Below, piece by piece: positions 36,631-44,997 of a DNA stretch of 64,000 nucleotides. A model generated the notes under the pieces. The model saw only the letters and a program-made list of their open reading frames with translations. It did not search any database and had not been told where the DNA came from. Within the stretch, counting starts at the first letter, position 1. Every line of letters begins with the position of its first letter. The translations under genes and the position numbers were made by a program. The stretch comes from Chloracidobacterium validum (GTDB lineage Bacteria > Acidobacteriota > Blastocatellia > Chloracidobacteriales > Chloracidobacteriaceae), in the NCBI RefSeq assembly GCF_018304825.1, contig NZ_CP072648.1, positions 2,401,501 through 2,465,500 on the forward strand. Reading direction: 5' to 3'.

Positions 36631-38841
36631 TCACATCACGCCCTCACGCAGCGCCGATGTCAGCCAAGTGTGGCGCTGTGCGGCCTCGATCCGCCGCAGC
36701 GCCAACCCAATGGCGCGGGTCGTCCCCAGCAGCACCGCCGTTCGTTTGGCGCGAGTCAGCGCCGTATAAACCAGGTTGCGGCTCAGCACCGGAAAGGCCT
36801 GCGGATGCAGCACGATCACCACGGCCGGATATTCCGACCCCTGGCTTTTGTGGACGGAAAGCGCAAACCCGTGCGCCAACTCATTGGCATCCGCCCAGTC
36901 GTAGGTCACCCATCGGCCGTCGTAGTCCACGGTCAGCGTTTGATCTTCAAGCTGGAGGCCGACCAGGCGGCCGATGTCGCCGTTGAAGACTTCGCGCGGG
37001 TAGTTGTTGACGCGCTGCACGACCTTGTCGCCGACGCGGAAGATTCGCCCCAAGCGTTCGACTTCCGGCTCCCCAGGCCGCGGTGGATTGAGCACGGCCT
37101 GCAACCGGCGGTTCAGCTCGACTGCCCCAATCTCGCCCCGGTTCATCGGCGTCAGGACTTGAATATCCCGAATTGGGTCATACCCAAACCGCTTCGGGAG
37201 GCTGCGCGCCACGATGTTTTCAAGTCGCTGGTGAATGTCTTCGGGGGTTTCGGCATCCACGAAATAGCAATCCGTCGTGGTTTTTCCATCTGGCCGGATG
37301 AGATTTGGAAAGCGTCCGGCGCGAATCCGGTGGGCATTTTGAATGATGGCGCTGCCTTCAGCTTGCCGAAACACCTGCGTCAGATGACAGACCGGAATGA
37401 CGCCAGACGCAATCACGTCACCCAAAACGCGCCCCGGTCCGACCGACGGAAGCTGGTCCACATCGCCGACCAGCAAAAGTCGCCCCTGGGCCGGCAGCGC
37501 CCGGAGCAGTGCTGCCGCCAGGGGTGCATCGAGCATCGAGGCTTCATCCACAATGACGGCATCGGTATCCAGTGGGTAATCGCTGTCGTGCGTGAAGCGT
37601 CCACGAGATGGGTCGTAGGCCAGCAACCGATGGAGCGTGCGCGCCTCCACGCCGGCCACCTCGGATAGACGCTGGGCCGCGCGCCCGGTCGGCGTGGCTA
37701 GCTCGACCCGCAGGCCAAGCGCCTGAAACAGCTTTACGATGGCGCGCAATGTCGTGGTTTTGCCGCACCCCGGCCCGCCGGTTATCACCAGGACGCGCTG
37801 CGTCGCGGCCGCGCAGACGGCCTGGCATTGCTCCGGCGACAAGGCAAGCTGCTCGCGTGTCATGTAGGACTCAAGCCACCGAACGGCCATCGCCTCCAAA
37901 TCGGTAGGCGGTCGGCTGATCAGCCCGCGTAGCAACCGCGCCAAGTGCTGCTCGGCGTAAAAAAGATATGGCAAGTGGTAGTGCGTTTCGGGTGGTGCAT
38001 CGGGCGCGGCAACCGCGCGGGCAACAAGCTCGCCTTCCGTTGCCAGAACGGCTGCCGTGGCCCGGAGCCGATGCTCATCGTCCAGCCCCAGCAGGGCCTG
38101 CAACTGGGCAAGCAGCTTGGTTTCAGGAAGAAAGCAATGCCCTTGGTCGGCAGCTTCCTGGAGCACGTAGGCACAGGCCGCGCGCAGTCGGGTCTCGGCA
38201 TCGGGGGCGATGCCCAAGTTAGCAGCAATTCCATCAGCCGTTTTGAAGCCAATCCCGTAGATGTCTCGCGCCAGTTGGTAGGGGTTTTCGATGACCGTCT
38301 GGATCGCGCGCGCGCCGTATTGCTTGTAAATCTTGGCAGCATAATGTGTCGAAACGCCATGGGACTGCAAAAACAGCATGACCTCCTTGACCGCCCGCTG
38401 CGCTTCCCAGGCCTGCGCAATCATGTTCACGCGCTTCTCGCCAATGCCCGGCACTTCGCTCAACCGCTGGATGTCGGTTTCGATAATGTCCAGCGTGGCT
38501 TCTTTGAAGTGCGCGACGATGCGCCGGGCCGTCACCGGACCGACGCCCTTGATGAGTCCAGAGCCAAGGTACTTCTCGATACCGGCAAGGGTCGCTGGCT
38601 GGCAGATCTCATGGCTGGTCGCCTTGAACTGCGCGCCATGCGTAGGATGCGTTATCCAAAAGCCGGTGAGCCGCAGCGTTACCCCTGGCGACAGTGCTGG
38701 AAAGTAGCCGACGACCGTCAGGGTCTCGCGCTCGCCGGCTACCCGAAGGCGGAGAACAGTGTAGCCGCTCTCCGGGTTGGCATACGCGATCCGCTCGACG
38801 GCGCCCACCAACCCTGACGCCCTGGCCGAACCGGTCATCAT
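36631..38841 (-). CDS. recD2: RecD2-type SF1B DNA helicase
   Basis: A 5'-3' DNA helicase of the RecD2 (RecD-like, without RecBC) family, 736 residues. The N-terminal OB-type and helix-hairpin-helix parts (VPGIGEKRVNMI; YGIGFKTADGIAANLG) precede the helicase core: Walker A ITGGPGCGKTTTLRAI near residue 345, Walker B AVIVDEASMLD, LLVGDVDQLPSVGPGRVLGD, and motifs V/VI in FALSVHKSQGSEYPAV and YTALTRAKR. RecD2 proteins act in mismatch repair and replication-fork maintenance. The start overlaps the stop of the Rieske gene by four bases (38838-38841), indicating coupling. ATG pairs leave the start uncertain by one codon. Confidence 0.94.
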   Translation of the reverse strand: MMTGSARASGLVGAVERIAYANPESGYTVLRLRVAGERETLTVVGYFPALSPGVTLRLTGFWITHPTHGAQFKATSHEICQPATLAGIEKYLGSGLIKGVGPVTARRIVAHFKEATLDIIETDIQRLSEVPGIGEKRVNMIAQAWEAQRAVKEVMLFLQSHGVSTHYAAKIYKQYGARAIQTVIENPYQLARDIYGIGFKTADGIAANLGIAPDAETRLRAACAYVLQEAADQGHCFLPETKLLAQLQALLGLDDEHRLRATAAVLATEGELVARAVAAPDAPPETHYHLPYLFYAEQHLARLLRGLISRPPTDLEAMAVRWLESYMTREQLALSPEQCQAVCAAATQRVLVITGGPGCGKTTTLRAIVKLFQALGLRVELATPTGRAAQRLSEVAGVEARTLHRLLAYDPSRGRFTHDSDYPLDTDAVIVDEASMLDAPLAAALLRALPAQGRLLLVGDVDQLPSVGPGRVLGDVIASGVIPVCHLTQVFRQAEGSAIIQNAHRIRAGRFPNLIRPDGKTTTDCYFVDAETPEDIHQRLENIVARSLPKRFGYDPIRDIQVLTPMNRGEIGAVELNRRLQAVLNPPRPGEPEVERLGRIFRVGDKVVQRVNNYPREVFNGDIGRLVGLQLEDQTLTVDYDGRWVTYDWADANELAHGFALSVHKSQGSEYPAVVIVLHPQAFPVLSRNLVYTALTRAKRTAVLLGTTRAIGLALRRIEAAQRHTWLTSALREGVM

Positions 38842-39149
38842 GGCAACTCAACCCATATCTCACCGTTTTCAACCGAGGCCGGAAAGACCGTCAGGGACTT
38901 AGGTGCGAGTGGATTGCTGGTGCACTCGCCGGTGGCGACATCAAACGACCAGTGGTGCCACGGACAGGTAACCTCCGTCCCCATCAGGACGCCTTCGTTC
39001 AACGCCGCTCCCATGTGAGGACAGCCTTGCTCGCTGGCGTAGATGACACCATTGCAGTTGTAAATGACGAGCTTCCGCTGCTCGGTCACGACCAAATGCA
39101 TGCCTCCCGGACGAATATCCGTTGCCGACGCAACTCTCATGCGTGCCAT
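38838..39149 (-). CDS. Rieske [2Fe-2S] protein (NirD/ferredoxin-like)
   Basis: A 103-residue soluble Rieske protein. The cluster motifs are QGCPHMGAALN (CxH) and VTCPWHHWSFD (CxxH), 17 residues apart, as in NirD and dioxygenase ferredoxins. No membrane anchor or catalytic domain is present, so it would carry electrons to a partner not found in this window. Its stop overlaps the recD2 start by four bases, an uncommon neighbour. Its own start is ATG at 39149. Confidence 0.9.
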   Translation of the reverse strand: MARMRVASATDIRPGGMHLVVTEQRKLVIYNCNGVIYASEQGCPHMGAALNEGVLMGTEVTCPWHHWSFDVATGECTSNPLAPKSLTVFPASVENGEIWVELP

Positions 39150-39311
39150 GGCTCACCTGCTCCCCAAAATAAAAACGCCCCGGTGGCCCGAGACGCTTGG
39201 TCAATACTGACAGTAACCTAGCCTGTGAACGCTATATTCCCCAGCCCACCAGACTGAGGCTGACCGCGCACCTGATGCATCACACCAGCGATTAGGGCTA
39301 GTTGATTGAGA

Positions 39312-39887
39312 CTAGTTGCAGGCGGCATCCGGGCAAATGCGATCCGCCGGCACGCCTGGATGGAAAATAAATATCAGCCGCCGATCGGTTGGAATTTCTT
39401 GCCCAAGACCATAGTCATTCCAAAGTGAAGCATTATTGGTAATGCTGCCATCTGCCGGAGCGCCACGCAATCCGCAATAGCATAACCCAATATAACGCGC
39501 TCCTGGCATAATGGGGCTATTGTGAACTTGGTAATCGATTGACCATGTTGGACTCTGCGCTGGATTGGAAAATCCAATCCACGGCATCCCTGAATCTTGT
39601 TCCCACTTGACTGGGTCTCCGCCAGGCGCTTCAAAGAAAATACCATCGCGCGGGTAACGACCACGATTGGCCTGGGCAAAAACTTCCAGCGACGAACCAA
39701 TGGCACGCGCTGTGGATTGAAACCAACCGCGCCGTGCGGCATCACGGGCGACGATCAGGTTGGGCACGGCAATCGCGGTGATGATCCCCAACACAGCCAC
39801 GACGATGATCAGCTCGATCATCGAGAAACCATGCTGGGCGCCAAACCGAGGCTGACGGCAAAGCTTGGGTGGAAACATTTTCGGCAT
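39312..39887 (-). CDS. Type IV pilin / prepilin-like protein
   Basis: A protein of about 191 residues with a class III signal: GFSMIELIIVVAVLGIITAIA, cleaved after Gly, with Glu at +5 and a helix continuing VPNLIVARDAARRG. The rest is a globular domain with four Cys residues, LCYCGLR and ICPDAACN, able to form disulfides, and a C-terminal end typical of pilins. It could be a major pilin or a T2SS pseudopilin. AGGGAG lies about nine bases before the ATG at 39887. A sigma-54-like element lies about 130 bases upstream. No other pil gene is adjacent. Confidence 0.85.
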   Translation of the reverse strand: MPKMFPPKLCRQPRFGAQHGFSMIELIIVVAVLGIITAIAVPNLIVARDAARRGWFQSTARAIGSSLEVFAQANRGRYPRDGIFFEAPGGDPVKWEQDSGMPWIGFSNPAQSPTWSIDYQVHNSPIMPGARYIGLCYCGLRGAPADGSITNNASLWNDYGLGQEIPTDRRLIFIFHPGVPADRICPDAACN

Positions 39888-40302
39888 CGCAAAACTCCCT
39901 TCTCCGTACGCTCCGGGTGTCAAACGGCGACTCCCATCGCCGATAGCCTTCGGATCAATTCAGGCTACGGGAATGACATTGCCTCACTGTGGGCGTTAAG
40001 TTGCACCTGATTTCCGCAAGACCGGCTCCAATCACTCAGATCAGTCCTTCCAGTTTCCTCGCAAAATGTTCGGTGAAGGCAGCTAAACCATTGGAGGGAT
40101 GGGTTTTAGTAGAAACGGAAAATTCATCGGACAAACATTGGAGACGTGATGAAATCTTGGTAAGACACAACCCAATGACGGATTTTTGTTACCATATTAC
40201 GGAAACCTGACGTGTTTTGTCAGTCTTCCAAGTTCGGCTCTCCCACGTTGAATGCGCTCGCGCTGTGACTCACCGGCGGGTAAGGCCGTCTGCAATCGAT
40301 CT
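39888..40302. other. Intergenic region between divergent pilin and zinc-ribbon genes
   Basis: No gene is supported here. The stretch is AT-richer than its flanks and carries the leader of the pilin gene and of the zinc-ribbon protein gene. I see a sigma-54-like element for the minus strand and no clear sigma-70 promoter for the plus strand. Confidence 0.6.
40014..40031 (-). promoter_or_regulatory. Possible sigma-54 promoter of the pilin gene
   Basis: On the minus strand ttggagccggtcttgcgg has GG and GC separated by exactly 10 bases and TTGC at -12, close to the RpoN consensus (TGGCAC-N5-TTGCW). It points toward the pilin, about 115 bases before its start. Many pilA genes are RpoN-dependent. 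No enhancer site was located. Confidence 0.35.
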
Positions 40303-40887
40303 ATGCGATGTCCACGTTGTTTCCAGGAAGTACCTGTAGATGCCACGCAGTGTCCGAAGTGCAAGCTGGCTACGCCTAAAGTGCAGCAGTCAGGGGTCTC
40401 CACCGGTATCACCGGTAAGTACGCTCCGGCGCAAGTTAGGACGAAAACGCCAGCCCAAAAGACTGCTAAACTAGCACCTGCCAAGGCCACGTCTGGACTT
40501 CCGCTAGCTCGTTGGCAACTTGTGGCAATCACCAGTGGGATTCTAGTGGTTTTTGGGCTGCTTGGTTATGGCATCAGTGAGTACTGGTTTTGGAGTGCCA
40601 CACCGCCAACGACAGAACTAGGTGCGCTCCATCTCGTCGAGCGCGCGCGGGCAAGTGAAGGCGGAACCGTTGGGCAGGTACTGACGGATTACATCGCCAA
40701 GCTGGCGCAGGAAAAAAAAATTGACCAAGTTGATGGTTGGCGTGTCGAATGCCAGGACACCAAATGCCGGGTGACATACACGATCAAACTCACTGGCCAG
40801 GATCCACAGTCCGCCGTCTGGGAAGTGGACCTTGCAGCACAGACGGTTTCCCCCCAGAATGGCTGGGCAATTGATCTCACGAAGTAG
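40303..40887 (+). CDS. Zinc-ribbon single-pass membrane protein
   Basis: A protein of about 194 residues: N-terminal zinc ribbon MRCPRCFQEVPVDATQCPKC, a Lys/Ala/Pro-rich linker, one membrane helix (QLVAITSGILVVFGLLGYGI) at about 75-95, and a C-terminal extracytoplasmic domain of about 95 residues ending with a beta segment (WRVECQDTKCRVTYTIKL ... VWEVDLAAQTVSP). I know no family for the last part. I use the ATG at 40303; the longer frame has no better start. A DCC-family gene follows 28 bases downstream. Confidence 0.75.
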   Translation: MRCPRCFQEVPVDATQCPKCKLATPKVQQSGVSTGITGKYAPAQVRTKTPAQKTAKLAPAKATSGLPLARWQLVAITSGILVVFGLLGYGISEYWFWSATPPTTELGALHLVERARASEGGTVGQVLTDYIAKLAQEKKIDQVDGWRVECQDTKCRVTYTIKLTGQDPQSAVWEVDLAAQTVSPQNGWAIDLTK

Positions 40888-40915
40888 CTCTGGAAACCCA
40901 AGACACAAACTGCTC

Positions 40916-41344
40916 ATGCCGCCAGCCCAAAGCACACAAGCGAGTCAGGTCCTCCTCTACGACGGCGTATGTGGCTTTTGTAACTGGGCAGTTCAGTTCA
41001 TCATTACCTGGGACAAGCAAAAAACGATGCGGTTTGCGGCACTCCAAAGCGAATACGGCGCGCAGGTCGTGGCCCGTCACCCCTGGTTGGCAACCGTGGA
41101 TTCGGTTGTCCTTGTTGAAACAACTGATGCCGGCACTGAGCAAGTCACGATTCGCTCGACGGCGGCGCTCCGAGTTTTTGAGTACCTTGGGGGTTGGTGG
41201 CGACTGCTAACCATCGGATATGTCATCCCAAGGCCACTGCGCGACTGGCTCTACGATGCCTTTGCCAAGGTGCGCTACCGGCTTTTTGGGAAGTATGATA
41301 CGTGCTTACTCCCCTCTCCAGACCTTCGCGCGCGCTTTCTGTGA
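40916..41344 (+). CDS. Thiol-disulfide oxidoreductase DCC family (DUF393)
   Basis: About 142 residues with the family hallmark YDGVCGFCNWAVQFI (DxxCxxC) at the N-terminus, then MRFAALQS and RSTAALRVFEYLGGWW, RPLRDWLYDAFAKVRYRLFG. DCC proteins are thought to be thioredoxin-like oxidoreductases but their substrates are unknown. A ten-base spacer precedes the aroD-aroE fusion. I start at the ATG at 40916, which places the DxxC motif at about residue 16 as usual. Confidence 0.9.
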   Translation: MPPAQSTQASQVLLYDGVCGFCNWAVQFIITWDKQKTMRFAALQSEYGAQVVARHPWLATVDSVVLVETTDAGTEQVTIRSTAALRVFEYLGGWWRLLTIGYVIPRPLRDWLYDAFAKVRYRLFGKYDTCLLPSPDLRARFL

Positions 41345-41353
41345 ACCCCGCTC

Positions 41354-42937
41354 GTGATTTGTACGCCGCTCGCTGCCGAGACACCCGAAGCCCTTTTCAC
41401 CGCCTTGGCATCCGCGGACACCGCCTCCGATTGGCTGGAGTTACGGCTGGATGCGCTCCGTGACCTGACAGCCGACGCCGTGAACCACACGCTCCGTCAG
41501 GCGCTGGCGAGGCGAAGGAAGCCAGTCATTGCCACATTCCGTCCCCGTGAGCAAGGTGGCTTGCGCGACCTAACCCGCGCTGAGCGCCTGCGGTTCTGGG
41601 GCAACGCCTTGCAGACCGACGCCGATGCCTTTGACATCGAGTCCGACCTCATCCCGCACTTGGTTTCGGCTTATCCACCCGACCATCCGGTTTGGTTGCG
41701 CGTCGTCGCCTCGCACCACGACTTCCAGACCACGCCGGCCGACGTCACCGGCTTCGTAGCGGCGCACTTTCCACCGTACGCTGGGACGATCAAGTTAGCG
41801 ACCAGCGTGGAGCGTCCCGATGCGGTTTGGCGGCTCTTTGCGTGGCTGACCGGTTCACCTCAACAACCAATGAAAATCCCGGTTGGGATGGGGTCGGCCG
41901 GGATATTGACACGCATCTTGGGACCAGCCTATGGCGCGCGGTGGACCTACGCTGCCAGCCAGGATGGTCGGACACTCGCCCCCGGACAGCTACCGGCCGA
42001 CGAGCTACGTCATACGTTTCGCCTTCCCGACCTCAATCGCCACACGGTTGTGGCTGGGCTGCTGGGGCAGCCGGTTGGGCATTCACTCTCGAAATACTTG
42101 CACAACGCCGCCTTCACTCACCTTGGCCTGAATTGGGTATATATTCCAGTTGAAGTGTCACCCGCTGACCTCGGTTCGTTTGTCCGGGACTTCATCCATC
42201 CACGCACGCGGCGCGTCCCCTGGCCGGTGGGTGGCTACAGCGTGACACTGCCGCACAAAGTCGCTGTGATAGCGCATCTCGACCAACTGACGCCAACCGC
42301 CGAGCGGGTTGGGGCGGTCAATACCATCCTCATTCGTGACCAGGCACTGATTGGCGACAACACGGATGTCTGCGGGGCACTGCATCCGCTGACGCAACGC
42401 TTTGAACTTGCCGGGCAGCCGGTGGCCGTCCTTGGCGCGGGTGGCGCAGCGGCCGCCGTCACCTGTGGACTGGTTGACGCTGGCGCACAGGTGACGGTGT
42501 TTGCTCGCAATCCCGAACGTGGAAAAATGCTCGGAGAACGGTTTGGGATTTCGGTGATGCCGCTTGACCAGTTCCAGGGCCGGCGCTTCACCGGACTGGT
42601 CAACACCACGCCTATCGGCATGATGGGCTATGCCGCAGAGAGCGAGTTCCCCGTGTCGCCGACCACACTTGACGGACTGACGTGGGTGTATGACCTCATT
42701 TACCGTCCGCGCTGCACGCCACTGCTTCAAGCGGCCAGCCGGCAGGGACGGGCGACGCTGGATGGTCTCCCCATGCTGGTGACGCAAGCCGCCGCCCAAT
42801 TCGCCCACTGGACCGGACAAGCGCCGCCCGAAACCGTCCTTCAGGCGGCGGCGGAACGCGCCCTGGCGACTCAGCCCGCCGGCGTGACCTCCAGGAGCGA
42901 CTTGACCATTTTGAACGCATCATCGCCATCCGCGTAG
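41354..42937 (+). CDS. Fused type I 3-dehydroquinate dehydratase and shikimate dehydrogenase (AroD-AroE)
   Basis: One chain of 527 residues carries two shikimate-pathway steps. The AroD part (1-215) shows WLELRLDAL, VVASHHDF with the catalytic His, IKLATS with the Schiff-base Lys, and PVGMGSAG. The AroE part (about 235-500) shows GQPVGHSLSKYLHNAAF, SVTLPHKVAVIAHLD with the catalytic Lys, GDNTDVCG with the catalytic Asp, AVLGAGGAAAAVTCGL for NADP, and NTTPIGM. Such fusions are known in plants, Chlamydia and some Planctomycetes. Translation starts with GTG at 41354. The last 20 or so codons overlap the convergent GNAT gene. Confidence 0.94.
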   Translation: MICTPLAAETPEALFTALASADTASDWLELRLDALRDLTADAVNHTLRQALARRRKPVIATFRPREQGGLRDLTRAERLRFWGNALQTDADAFDIESDLIPHLVSAYPPDHPVWLRVVASHHDFQTTPADVTGFVAAHFPPYAGTIKLATSVERPDAVWRLFAWLTGSPQQPMKIPVGMGSAGILTRILGPAYGARWTYAASQDGRTLAPGQLPADELRHTFRLPDLNRHTVVAGLLGQPVGHSLSKYLHNAAFTHLGLNWVYIPVEVSPADLGSFVRDFIHPRTRRVPWPVGGYSVTLPHKVAVIAHLDQLTPTAERVGAVNTILIRDQALIGDNTDVCGALHPLTQRFELAGQPVAVLGAGGAAAAVTCGLVDAGAQVTVFARNPERGKMLGERFGISVMPLDQFQGRRFTGLVNTTPIGMMGYAAESEFPVSPTTLDGLTWVYDLIYRPRCTPLLQAASRQGRATLDGLPMLVTQAAAQFAHWTGQAPPETVLQAAAERALATQPAGVTSRSDLTILNASSPSA

Positions 42938-43380
42938 TAATGCGCCAGCCGTTGTGTCACCGTATATCCAGCCGTGGCATAGAGTTGACAAGCCGCGCGG
43001 TTCGAGGCGTGGACTTCCAAGTGAACCATGGTCATGCCACGCCGCCGAAACCCTTGTTCAGCAGCTTGGAGCAAACGCCGAGCGTGTCCCTGACGGCGCG
43101 CCTCCGGGGCCACACCAACTGCGATAATGTGACCGCTGCCGAGCAGATGGCCGCGGCCGCGGGCTGGCGTCGGCTCGCGGTCAACCAGCCCGACCAGAAA
43201 CCCCACCATGCGCCGCTGCCCATCAAAGACCTTGTAGGAAACGGAGTCGGGCGAATCGAGCAGGTGACGAAAGGTAGCGAGATCATAGGTTTCACTGCTG
43301 GCAAAGCAGCGCCGGTTGAGTTCCCAACAAGCATAGGCGTCCAGCAAGTTGAGCGGTAAGACATCCAATGCTTCTGGCAC
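42871..43380 (-). CDS. GNAT-family N-acetyltransferase (RimI-like)
   Basis: A protein of about 169 residues with the GNAT acetyl-CoA motif IIAVGVAPEARRQGHARRLLQ (the R/Q-x-x-G-x-A/G loop) and the segment LEVHASNRAACQLYATAGY, which resembles RimI. It probably acetylates an N-terminal amine or small molecule. I start at the GTG at 43380, two bases after the stop of the PTPS-like gene, suggesting coupling; a frame with ATG at 43425 would overlap that gene. Its 3' end overlaps the convergent aroD-aroE gene by 67 bases. Confidence 0.82.
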   Translation of the reverse strand: MPEALDVLPLNLLDAYACWELNRRCFASSETYDLATFRHLLDSPDSVSYKVFDGQRRMVGFLVGLVDREPTPARGRGHLLGSGHIIAVGVAPEARRQGHARRLLQAAEQGFRRRGMTMVHLEVHASNRAACQLYATAGYTVTQRLAHYYADGDDAFKMVKSLLEVTPAG

Positions 43381-43382
43381 GA

Positions 43383-43769
43383 TTAGCTGAGTCCATAGGC
43401 CGCCATGGTGGAGGCCGTCTCCCAAGCGCGGACAAGCGAGACTTGACAGTGGGGTGTGTTGATCCGCGCTGATACCTGATGAAACACAAAGGCCGCAATG
43501 TTTTCGGTCGAAGGGTTGAGTTCTTTATCGAACGGCGCCAGTTCGTTGAGATGCTTGTGGTCAAGATAGTGCATGACTTCCTCCGTTGCCTCACGCACCG
43601 TTCGAAAGTCAACCAGGATGTGATTCTCGTCAAGCTTCTCACCACGCACGAAAACTTGAATTCGCCAATTGTGGCCGTGAACCGTCTCACCCTGCCCCCG
43701 GTAGTGGCGCAGGGCATGCGCGGCGGAGAATTGCGTTTCGACCATCACCTCGTAGAAACGGTTGCTCAT
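43383..43769 (-). CDS. PTPS/QueD-family protein with PTPS-III (ExxHGH) motif; candidate folate enzyme
   Basis: A 128-residue member of COG0720. Zinc ligands are His in FSAAHALRHY and the two in VHGHNW, and LDHKHLNEL and STENIAAFVF are conserved. The usual catalytic Cys four residues before HGH (CxxxHGH, as in QueD and animal PTPS) is Gly, and Glu occupies the position three residues before (GETVHGH, that is ExxHGH). This pattern defines PTPS-III, which replaces dihydroneopterin aldolase (FolB) in Plasmodium and some bacteria, making 6-hydroxymethyl-7,8-dihydropterin for folate. A role in folate rather than queuosine synthesis is therefore likely, but is inferred from the motif. Confidence 0.85.
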   Translation of the reverse strand: MSNRFYEVMVETQFSAAHALRHYRGQGETVHGHNWRIQVFVRGEKLDENHILVDFRTVREATEEVMHYLDHKHLNELAPFDKELNPSTENIAAFVFHQVSARINTPHCQVSLVRAWETASTMAAYGLS

Positions 43770-43895
43770 ACTATGTTTAGGCTATGCGTGCGTCATAGAC
43801 AGCACAAAGTCGCCTCTTCGTTTCGATTACTTGGCGTGACTCGCCTAGGCACCTCAGCGCCATAACGGGGACGCCACCCACCTGGGCCGCTGGCG

Positions 43896-44945
43896 CTAGG
43901 TGGCGCTTATCGAAAGCTCGCGCCCAAGTGTGAAGGTTGGCTTGCGCCGGGACTTGATTTGGCGTGCCGCGCTCTGGGTAAGCGCCGTTACCAGCATGGG
44001 GAGTGCGATGGTGGGGTCGCAGTGGGTGGTCACGACCCGAAGGTCCTTTGCCGCCCGACTCCAGTTGTCGGCATCCTCTACTGGATGAAGTAGTCCGCCG
44101 CCGTAATGGAGCGTGTCGAGCGTAATGTGCACGACATACTTGAGCGGACGCAAACGCGCATTCACGACCGCGCCCGTGGACTGGGCCTGGCGCATGAAGT
44201 CACTGCACAGGCTCGTCCCGAAGTACAGCGCGCCAGCATTCGTCGAACCGACCAGGATATGTGCCATCTCCACGACATCCTGAATCACGTCAAAAAGAAA
44301 CGGTGACTTGCGGTCAATCCGGCCTGCCGCAATGCCACGCACGAGCGGCGAGGTGGTCACGCCGGGGCAAAATACCGGGACACGTGCTTTGTAGGCTGCC
44401 GTCAAAATGCCATCTTCGCTTGTAATTTCGGAGAGTTCATGCCCAAGCAAAGTCAGAAACTCGCGCGTTGCATAGGGGCGCGTCACATCCTGGGTGTTGA
44501 CAAAGTTGCGCAGCCATTCATCCGCTTCCTGCACCTCCTCTTCGCTCAAAAGCGTATCGTACAAGCGCGCAATCCCATGGGCTTGCAATTCACCCATTGG
44601 CGTGAGTGGTGAGCCTTGGTAATGCTGGCGTCCCAGTGATTCGTGAATGTCGTGAAACACCGTCAGTCCGTCCGTGACGATGACATCCACGTAGCGATTC
44701 CGAATCAACCACGCAATGAGTCGCCGCATCCCGGCCGGAATGAGGGGTCCGCTCAACCCAAGCACGACGGTGCAGGCGTCGTCGAGCATGTTGAGCCAAA
44801 TGTTGTGGGCAATGGCGAGATTTCGGGCTTGAAAAGAGGTCGCCTCAAACTTCGCCAACAGCCCGGCCACGCTTCGGTCACGGTCGATTTCCACCGGGTC
44901 GGTTGGTCGTTTCAAATAAGGCGATGCTTTCGCTTTTTTGCTCAT
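43896..44945 (-). CDS. Deoxyhypusine-synthase-like protein
   Basis: A 349-residue protein of the deoxyhypusine synthase fold: VVLGLSGPLIPAGMRRLIAWL, VDVIVTDGLTVFHDIHESLG, VPVFCPGVTTSPL and GALYFGTSLCSDF. Bacteria lack the eIF5A substrate; some of these proteins make homospermidine from putrescine and spermidine. Near the C-terminus the usual SWGK, whose Lys forms the enzyme-substrate intermediate, seems to read NWSRAAKDLR, so the catalytic Lys may be shifted or absent. It begins 52 bases after the stop of speA on the same strand, which ties it to polyamine metabolism. Confidence 0.82.
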   Translation of the reverse strand: MSKKAKASPYLKRPTDPVEIDRDRSVAGLLAKFEATSFQARNLAIAHNIWLNMLDDACTVVLGLSGPLIPAGMRRLIAWLIRNRYVDVIVTDGLTVFHDIHESLGRQHYQGSPLTPMGELQAHGIARLYDTLLSEEEVQEADEWLRNFVNTQDVTRPYATREFLTLLGHELSEITSEDGILTAAYKARVPVFCPGVTTSPLVRGIAAGRIDRKSPFLFDVIQDVVEMAHILVGSTNAGALYFGTSLCSDFMRQAQSTGAVVNARLRPLKYVVHITLDTLHYGGGLLHPVEDADNWSRAAKDLRVVTTHCDPTIALPMLVTALTQSAARQIKSRRKPTFTLGRELSISAT

Positions 44946-44997
44946 GATCTCCCGTTTCCTGCGTTGGCGCGCAAATCCAACGCGCGGTGTTTCAGCG

